DNA of 64,000 nucleotides, from assembly GCA_038501625.1 (NCBI GenBank), contig JAZAYU010000035.1, positions 878,001 to 942,000 of the forward strand, given 5' to 3'. The DNA is from Corbicula japonica (lineage: Eukaryota; Mollusca; Bivalvia; Venerida; Cyrenidae). A program made the translations under genes and the position numbers. The notes beneath the pieces were generated by a model. That model saw only the letters and a program-made list of their open reading frames with translations, searched no databases and had not been told where the DNA came from. Position 1 is the first letter of the stretch, and every line of letters starts with the position of its first letter. Shown in pieces: positions 56,541-64,000 of the stretch.

Positions 56541-57900
56541 TGTGTGTTACTTAATATAAAGCCAATTTCCCCCAAAACACTCAGTCCTCAGCATACAGGG
56601 AAAATTGTGGAGTATTAAATGCAAAATACAAAATCTTCACATTTCTATACAACTAAAAACAACTGTACATGTAAATGCATATCATAAATGTCAGTAATTC
56701 TGAGCTTGGATAAGATTTCTTTTTTTCTGCGTTTGACCATTAATTATATTTCTGTGTTCCCAAAGTCATCTGTGAAGTTAAGCTCATTTCACCTGGTTAC
56801 TTCGGGGAGGCATCCTTAAGAATTAATCAAATGAATTTTATACATTCAAAAACGCGAAATTGACATTAATATTTATTCTATTATATTTATTTCAGCTGAT
56901 ATCGAACATTAAATAGAGGCTTACTATAATTTTCCCAAATTGACAGCTCAGATCAAAGATACAATCGGACATCAGGTCGTTGGTAGATGATGGTGATGTT
57001 TGCATCCCGAGGGCACAGCAGGGCACGTGCCAAAGTCAAATCGTTCAATCAACCACCAATTACAGTTTCATTGATACAGCCACTGAAAAAATCATGTTTC
57101 TGTGAAATAAACATATGGTTACAGACAAGGGCAATTATACTGAAGTTGTGAATGCAGTTATTCTTTAAGATGCAAGCAACTGAAGTCATTATTTCACAAA
57201 TAAACAAGGGGAGGTAATTTAAAAAAAAAAATACATTTTTTCATCGAAGAAAATAAAAAATAAATGAATTAAGTTACTGTCATCATTTTAATGATTAGCT
57301 TGAAAGAAAATTATTTTTTCTTTTAAACTGAAATTTGTAGCTACTCAGAACAAAGCTTCAATGTAACTTTTCTTTATGACAAATGGCCAATACAACAATG
57401 GCAAAACAAGAGAGAAAATGATAATAAATCTTTTACTACAACAGAAAAGAGAGAAAATGAGAGTAAATATTGATTCAGATGAAAATCATCTCGGATTGTT
57501 ATTGATACTATCTGTCGCAAGTCTTGTTGGTTAATGTACAAATAATTACGGAGCACTGTTGTGATGTCATGCATCACTGAGCCGACCTGATGTCCTGACC
57601 ATTTAACGTCTTCGGGAAATATGGATGCTGCTAAAGATATCTCTCATCTTGTCTCCGATAATGTCTGACGTGTGCCGTTTTGGAAGCGTGCCTTGCACTA
57701 TTTTGTTCCAAAATGCTAGTAATTTTGTTAATTTCTAAACAAGACAATTGCTTTAAAACTAATTTGTTACCTTAAAGAATTCAAGATACAAATGCAATTT
57801 TTTTGTAGTTAATACTCACTACCTGCATTTTCAATCCCACAATTCCAGGAAAGCACATTCATTTTTCTCACAAATACTTTTTTTTTCTTACAAATACAGT

Positions 57901-59455
57901 TTAACCCTTTCCTCCATACACACCTTTATTGCGTGTGTGAATAGTTAACAGTTATTTCTGACCAATTTGTGACCAGTGCAGATCCTGATCAAACCACACG
58001 GATGTGCCGGCTGATCTGGATCTACATTGGTCGCACATGCATAACAAGAGCTATCACTGAAGGTGATTAATACCCCCGCAATACAGCTTTGTCAGAGTAT
58101 ACAGAAATAATGTTCGCATCTTTTTAAAATGCGACACAAATTGTGCATGTATGTCATCTATATATAAAAATCTATGTATTCGGTGAACAGGAAGTTAGGT
58201 GAGCAAGGAGTTTTAAATCGCTTTACACCATATGGGAATATATGATAAAGCATTATGCAAAATATCAGGCTGCTGCATGTTTCAGTTGCTAAGAAAACTA
58301 CAACGGAAATTGTGCATGTATGTCAACTATGTGCACAAATCTAAGTATTCGGTAAACAGGAAGTAGATGAGCAAGGAGCATAAAATCGCTTTACACCATA
58401 TGGAACTATAGGATAAAGCATTATGCAAAATATCAGGCTGCTGCATGTTATAGTTGCTTAGAAAACTGCGACGGAAATTGTGCATGTATGTCAACTATGT
58501 GCACAAATCTAAGTATTCGGTAAACAGGAAGTAGATGAGCAAGGAGCATAAAATCGCTTTACACCATATGGGACTATAGGATAAAGCATTATGCAAAATA
58601 TCAGGCTGCTGCATGTTATAGTTACTTAGAAAACTGCAACAGAAATTGTGCATGTATGTCAACTATGTGCACAAATCTAAGTATTCGGTAAACAGGAAGT
58701 AGATGAGCAAGGAGCATAAAATCACTTTACACCATATGGGACTATAGGATAAAGCATTATGCAAAATATCAGGCTGCTGCATGTTATAGTTGCTTAGAAA
58801 ACTGCGACGGAAATTGTGCATGTATGTCAACTATGTGTAAAAATCTAAGTATTTGGTGAACAGGAAGTAGGTGAGCAAGGAGCATAAAATCGCTTTACAC
58901 CATATGGGACTATAGGATAAAGCATTATGCATAATATCAGGCTGCTGAATGTTATAGTTGCTTAGAAAACTGTGACGGAAAATTAACATGCCTTTTGGTT
59001 GATGTAATGCACCTTTATAGTAACAAAACCTAAAATATTCGGCAAACAGCAAGTAGATGAGCAAGGAGCATGAAATTGCTTTACACCATATGGGACTATA
59101 GGATAAAGCAATATGCATAATATCAGGCTGCTGCATGTTATAGTTGCTTAGAAAAATGCGACGGAAAATTAACATGCCTTTTGGTCAATGTAATGCACCT
59201 TTTTAGTAACAAAATCTAAAAATATGCGGCAAACAGGAAGTAGATGAGCAAGGAGCATGAAATTGCTTTACACCATATGGGACTATATGATAAAGCAATA
59301 TGCAAAATATCAGGCTGCTGCATGTTATAGTTGCTGAGAAAACTGCGACGGAAATTTTGTTACGGACGGACGCACGGACGGACGCACGGACAAGGGTAAA
59401 ACAGTATACCCCCCTCTTCTTCGAAGCGGGGGTATAAAAATGTGTATACATTCAT
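57901..59455 (-). repeat. Family A MITE carrying the pearl-like element
   Basis: TTAACCCTTTCC at 57901, one hairpin, then interruption at 58045. The host resumes at 59434 with AAAATGTGTATA and then decays. Confidence 0.75.
58045..59433. mobile_element. Pearl-like non-autonomous element with tandem core repeats
   Basis: Left part CAAGAGCTATCACTGAAGG then AATACCCCCGC. Right part CCCCCCTCTTCTTCGAAGC then GCGGGGGTAT, so CCCCCGC / GCGGGGG form subterminal inverted repeats. The core has about seven tandem units. Five of about 168 bp start with TTGTGCATGTATGTC (58141, 58310, 58478, 58646, 58814). Two of about 187 bp have a different head, TTAACATGCCTTTTGG (near 58983 and 59167). A GGACGGACGCAC minisatellite sits before the right end. 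Pearl elements of bivalves, thought to be Helitron relatives, have this layout. There is no protein of its own; minus-strand frames here are artefacts of the array. Confidence 0.75.
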
Positions 59456-59966
59456 AATGTATCCAAACTAATAATTCAGAGGGATTGTGACTGTTACTTG
59501 TTTAAATTTGTTGTTTCTTAATAGGAATCCAGTCAAAACTTTGAAATAATGAAATAATGCCACAAAGTTATTTAATATTATTTTTAATTGCCTAAATAGA
59601 GATAAAATTTTTGTTCAAATGTGTTAAAAAATACCAAACCCAAAAATATTATTCACCTAATCACTGAGTCATTTACCAATTGGCATTTTAATAAGTGTGG
59701 AAAGAAATGTAAATAAATAATAAAGAAATGTTGTGGACCCTTTAATAAGGTTTAAGCTAATAAAGATTTCATTACTTTTTTCAGCACAAATACCATTTCT
59801 TTCCAAGTGAATTTGGTGCTACATACGATAAATCAATTACATTAATAATCTTAAATTCTGTTAATTGTTGTACACATATTTATGCTCTGATCATTTCACA
59901 TAATGATAAACTTAAAAAAAAAATCATTTGCAAGTGTCAAATACAGGTATTAGAATGTTTCTAACA

Positions 59967-60125
59967 TTAGGCACCATCTGATCAGAATCTAAACTGTATG
60001 CATTAAGATTCATTAGTTTTTTTTTAGTAAGATGCGAACAACGTTACAATGTTGCAGTTCAAATGATGAGGATGATCCAAACTGGCCACCCATGTGATAA
60101 AAAGCATAATTATAATATAAGGAGT
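59967..60125 (-). repeat. Family A remnant
   Basis: ATCTGATCAGAATCTAAACTG and a GATTCATTAG spacer are readable. Confidence 0.5.
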
Positions 60126-60359
60126 ACGTAAAAAAATCACTGTATTAGATTGACATCTGCCAGACTAGAAATTAAAATGAAACAGAGATATTCGATAAAC
60201 TATGTGTTTCAGTTCACATTACAGAGATTTACACAGAAATTAGATGAAAACAGACAACAAATACATGAATCAAAATCTCCCGCTCAATTTTGACAGTGTT
60301 AATGTACTGACCACTTCTCATTAATGGATTTTGTTCAATCTTATAACGGCATATTAGCA

Positions 60360-60583
60360 TTTACCCGTTACTCCATATTTTACTGCATGTGCAACCAGTG
60401 TAGATCCAGATCAGCTGGCACATATGTGCCATCTGATCTGGATCTGCATCAGTCTCACTCGGTCAAAAATAGCCCAATAAAGAAAAGAGCAAACAGTGCA
60501 GATCCAGATTAGATGGTATGGATGTGCTTGCTTATCTGTTCACCCATGCCATAAAGGAATATATAAGATAGAAAACTAGGTTT
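60360..60583 (+). repeat. Family A MITE, diverged
   Basis: First hairpin is good (CAACCAGTGTAGATCC). Second is shortened. Confidence 0.72.
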
Positions 60584-60940
60584 AACATTTGAGTTTGTTG
60601 AACTATGAAAAAGTTGTCCAATATATATTGTTTCACATCTAGAGGACAGCCTCAACTCTAACATGTTATGATGACTGCATGAATGTGCAAATTTTATCCT
60701 TTTGCATGAAAGTAGGGTAACTCTACCTTCAGCAGAACAAGATTTTCTGTTGAACTGTGAAGAGAGTTTTTTTTTATTGAATATGCATGTTAGAATATTT
60801 GCCAACATTCAGCTAACATCATTATGACATAATTTAAGTCTGTATATTTAAACTTCAATTTTATTCTCTACGATGAAGACTTATTCATCTAACGAATCAC
60901 AATTCCTGATGGTAAACAGTGTGACATGTTTCTTTAAAAG

Positions 60941-61050
60941 GCGTGGCATCAGTAGATACCTTCACAATTTATTGGACGTTGCACAATGTTTTGACGTGTG
61001 ACATCGCCGAGCACGCACGTTTTGCTACGAGCTGCTGCGAAAAAAGCGTG
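60941..61050. promoter_or_regulatory. Cluster of GCGTG/CACGC cores upstream of AHR
   Basis: Three AHR-ARNT type cores fall within 110 bp (60941-60945, 61012-61016, 61046-61050), in a patch richer in GC and CpG than its surroundings and about 6.8 kb upstream of exon 1. Function is inferred only from motif density. Confidence 0.25.
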
Positions 61051-61384
61051 CCTTCATTCAGTTTGTTGTCAATGTTGCTGTTCCAACAGCCATTTTAAAA
61101 AGCCTTTATATCACCAATTCTTCTCAATATATCTGTATTAATAAGAGTATTAATGTGTGTAAATATAAGGCTTGAATTAATATTTGATAGTTTTCATTTG
61201 GGTATGAAAAACAGTTGGATTCACACATTTTAAATCATTTTAAATCATTTTACCATCAAATATCGATTCAATCCTTAATTAAATGTATATCTTGCACATT
61301 TATTATCAATAGACATGAAGTATCCTAACTAGATACCACCCCCATCCCTGCTTGATTCTCCTTGATGGGTACCTTCCTGGTTTG

Positions 61385-61465
61385 AAACCTGTACCAGCTG
61401 CGTGTATTGTAAAAATAAAATAAAAATCCTCCACAGGATTTGAACCCATAATCTCTAGATCATGA
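61385..61465 (-). repeat. SINE-like B-box fragment
   Basis: Minus strand reads CTAGAGATTATGGGTTCAAA then TCCTGTGGAGG, a T-arm/B-box-like block. No A box is clear. Confidence 0.35.
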
Positions 61466-61471
61466 TTCCAG

Positions 61472-61617
61472 GGCCCAAGATCATAAACCTAAGTTTAGAG
61501 ACCAGTCTCAAATCTCAAGCATCTGATTGGCTGAAATGGTGACTGGTTGCCATTTCCGCCAGTCAGATACTTGAGAATTGAGACTGGTCTCCTGATTAAG
61601 TTTTAAGATCTTAGGCC
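61472..61617. repeat. Family B foldback MITE
   Basis: GATCATAAAC type, flanked by CAG at 61469 and 61618. Confidence 0.9.
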
Positions 61618-62043
61618 CAGAATTCAACATCTATAGACAACTGTTCCTTCACATTACATTTGATAACTGTCAGCTGAGCTAGAAAAATCAAACATCACAT
61701 GTTATATATATTCCATTTACAAATTGTCAGTTATATCACCCAGATTGAAATGGTTCTGAGAAAATACAAACATAATTACTGACACTTAGCCAAAATACAT
61801 TTGGGAAAATACCAATTATTATAGCATTAGCAATCATTGCCTTTCAAACATTTGATCAGCAGATAGGCATTTTAAATTAATATGTACCTAAAAGCATCGA
61901 AAGTATTGTTCTGATTTCTGTTTTTTGTTCAATTATGATCAAAAATATATGCAAGGGTCTTCAAGCTTATTATATGATAGAGACTTAAGTGCACATGCAC
62001 TAATAAATCCAAAACATTACAAAACTGGCGAAGTATCTTTCTT

Positions 62044-62268
62044 TTAACCCATTCCACCATCGATACACCTTAATTGCGAGGGCAAACAGTTTAAATCCAG
62101 ATCAGCTAGCACATCTGATCAGGATCCAAACTGTTCGCCTTTTAATTTGTTAGATTATTTCTGAACAAAATGCGACAAGAGCAGATCCTGATCCTGATGT
62201 GCCAGCTGATCTGGATCTACACTGGGCGCATACGCGTGAAAAGGCGTATATATGGAGGAAAGGGTTAA
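62044..62268 (-). repeat. Family A MITE
   Basis: TTAACCCATTCCACC to GGAGGAAAGGGTTAA. Loops of both hairpins are shortened. Confidence 0.87.
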
Positions 62269-62306
62269 TGGACTGGTATGTTAGTGCTTTTCTGTATAAC
62301 AGCTCC

Positions 62307-62349
62307 GTTAACCCTTTACTCCATAGACACACCTGTTGCGTGGGTGCTT
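62307..62349. repeat. Family A left end
   Basis: TTAACCCTTTACTCC plus about 25 bp, cut off by the CAGTTAAACC-type element. Confidence 0.6.
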
Positions 62350-62471
62350 AACACATGTGGCTGTTAAGGACATAAAAATTAGAACAAAGTGTCAATTTAG
62401 GACATATTCAAACTGGCTGTATAAGACAGGTGGTTGCTTAAAGTAGGTGGCAGCTAAGGGAGGTTTAACTG
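62345..62471 (-). repeat. CAGTTAAACC-ended palindromic element, copy 2
   Basis: Same family in opposite orientation (GGTGGTTGCTTAAAG, GGAGGTTTAACTG|TA). It enters a family A left end. Confidence 0.62.
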
Positions 62472-63444
62472 TACATAGTTTTCAGATAATGTTTTGTTGA
62501 CAGTGCATTAAAGTTTGAAAACGATTTGACCCAACATTCTATATTATGACCAATGTGGTTTGAAAACCTATCTGTACTCTGAAATCGGAGACGTTGAACC
62601 CTGAGACAGGCTGGCACCAGGATTCAGTGATGGATCATCATGGAGCCAGCCAGGTAGCTACCAAACACAAAAAATTCGGCAATAAAATGATCAGATCACA
62701 GAAATTATCCGATTAAGTACTATGCAAAGAACTTTTGTGTCATTTTAATTCGTCTTTACAGGAAAGTAATTAATACTGCATTTATGACCAAATAATCAGT
62801 TATTCATCCCACATTAAAACCTAATTTTTTCAACGATTTTTTTTACTAATGAAAAATTGCAATATCTTAATGCAAAATCTCTCTCATTTTGATCAAACAG
62901 TAATCAACGACTTATCAATTGTTTTCCAGAGTAAAAAATCCCCATCTTTTCTCAGCCCTAGGCAAGGATCTAGGCATTCTTTGCCAGTTAAAGCATATGT
63001 TCAATTAATAATGTATTGGAAATGGATTGCGATTCTCTACATCAAAAAGAATAAATTCATCGGCAAGGTCTAAAAACAGACAATTGTAATTAAATTGAAG
63101 GTGTATTTTTTACTGAAATTGTGCCAAGAACGGTAATTTTGTCGGATGAAAACATATGTTTTGATATTAAATAGGAGTGTGCTTCTTTATTGAACAAATA
63201 AAGCGAAGGATCCAAGTCATAAATATCCCCATTGAAGCCTGCATTTATTTGCCCTTTAATGGAAATGTACAAATTAATCGTGAATTGGAATGACATAAAA
63301 GTTGTTTCGTTTTTTTCTCTCTTCCACTCTTTTTTGTAAATTGAAGTTTACACTTAAAAAGGAAATAGTTATAGAAACAGTGTAAAAATAAGATAAGGAA
63401 GATATTATTGAAATGTGAAATAGCACATTAATTACTGACCATTT

Positions 63445-63683
63445 TTACCTATACCACATGTACAAGCCTTTTAACACAAAAGTGACCAGTTTAGATCCAG
63501 ATCAGCCAGCATATCTGTGCCATCTTATCTAGATCTACAATGTTCACTTCCTAGCCAGAAATAACCTAATGAATCTTAAAGCAAACAGTTTAGGTCCTGA
63601 TTAGATATGCATGTATGTGCTTGTCGATTAAAACTGTTTGTCCAGGCAATAAAAGCCTTAACTTTATAATGGAGTAAAGGGTT
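63445..63683 (+). repeat. Family A MITE, diverged
   Basis: Two hairpins with spacer AATAACCTAATGAATC. Right end is GGAGTAAAGGGTT. Confidence 0.78.
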
Positions 63684-63743
63684 CAGAAATTTGGAATAAA
63701 CATTTAATCGAGTACATGGCATGGATACTGTACAGCAACAATA

Positions 63744-63832
63744 GAATCTGATTGGTTGAAATGGCAACCAGTTGCAGCCAATCAGATGCTTTAGATTTGA
63801 GACTGGTCTCCAGATTTATGATCTTGAGCACA
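63744..63832. repeat. Family B copy, left arm truncated
   Basis: Starts within the left arm at ATCTGATTGG. The right arm is complete to ATCTTGAGC. Confidence 0.8.
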
Positions 63833-63919
63833 GGCATATCAGCTGGTGAACAGCATCCTTGTGGACTGACTCTAAAGGAAGTTGAAAATAGATGGACCGA
63901 TGGAGAAAGGGAGGATTCC

Positions 63920-64000
63920 AATAAGCTAGACGTACACTGTCGCATAAGCTGCATCAACACTGTTTGATTCTTGGTCAGAATACACCTAATGACTCTAAAA
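63920..64000 (+). repeat. Family A MITE, cut by right window edge
   Basis: Damaged first hairpin and spacer CTTGGTCAGAATACACC. Confidence 0.55.

Larger units (their letters stand above)
54241..64000. other. Upstream region of AHR
   Basis: No exon or second gene is supported. It holds the candidate core promoter, GCGTG-type sites, a 22 bp tandem array, diverged family A copies, the pearl-like element, a second CAGTTAAACC-type element, two family B copies and a SINE-like fragment. 54840-55140, 56540-57900, 59450-59960 and 62480-63440 appear to be plain AT-rich sequence. Confidence 0.7.

Noticed and set aside
58831..59451. Long minus-strand frames with internally repeated protein text
   Set aside because: They are translations of the pearl-like tandem units, with no conserved domain.
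3534..63832. Repeated palindromes as a CRISPR array
   Set aside because: Copies are dispersed, nested and flanked by target duplications in intron DNA with animal splice sites. No regular spacers.

Overview
The window is animal nuclear DNA. It is AT-rich, split by long GT-AG introns, and full of short palindromic DNA-transposon derivatives. The repeat types and the protein match point to a bivalve mollusc, probably a heterodont clam. That assignment is inference from the sequence, not a database result.

One gene is clearly supported: the 5' part of an aryl hydrocarbon receptor (AHR) gene on the minus strand. I rebuilt seven coding exons from short blocks spread over about 50 kb: 54144-54181, 28923-29110, 11509-11618, 9113-9202, 5344-5479, 4890-4963 and 3959-4146. 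All have consensus splice sites and all six junctions agree in phase. Together they give about 274 residues: start Met with a basic cluster, bHLH DNA-binding domain, linker, the whole PAS-A region and the start of the PAS-A/PAS-B linker. PAS-B and the C-terminal transactivation region should lie beyond the left edge; I found no PAS-B exon in 1-3958. Introns 1 and 2 are about 25.0 and 17.3 kb. The interval 54.2-64 kb lies upstream of the start codon and holds a candidate TATA-type promoter, scattered GCGTG/CACGC cores (the site bound by AHR-ARNT) and repeats.

The rest is mostly repeat-derived. Family A (about 50 copies or fragments) is a roughly 240 bp element flanked by TTAA with CCCTTT...AAAGGG ends, like a piggyBac-type MITE. 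Its body is two related palindromes joined by a spacer. Family B (19 copies or fragments) is a roughly 145 bp near-perfect foldback with 3 bp target duplications, mostly CAG/CTG, like a PIF/Harbinger MITE. Its arms carry inverted CCAAT boxes. Other elements are a pearl-like tandem-repeat transposon (58045-59433), a 545 bp element with inverted ends (31568-32112), two copies of a CAGTTAAACC-ended element, a GC-rich palindrome near 19.9 kb, tRNA-derived SINE-like pieces and several tandem arrays. Many B, pearl-like and other elements sit inside older A copies, which gives a relative insertion order. Several A copies lie within 40 nt of AHR splice sites.

I found no other protein gene, rRNA, complete tRNA, CRISPR array or virus. 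For family A, strand + means the hairpin with the GACCAGTG-type stem comes first.
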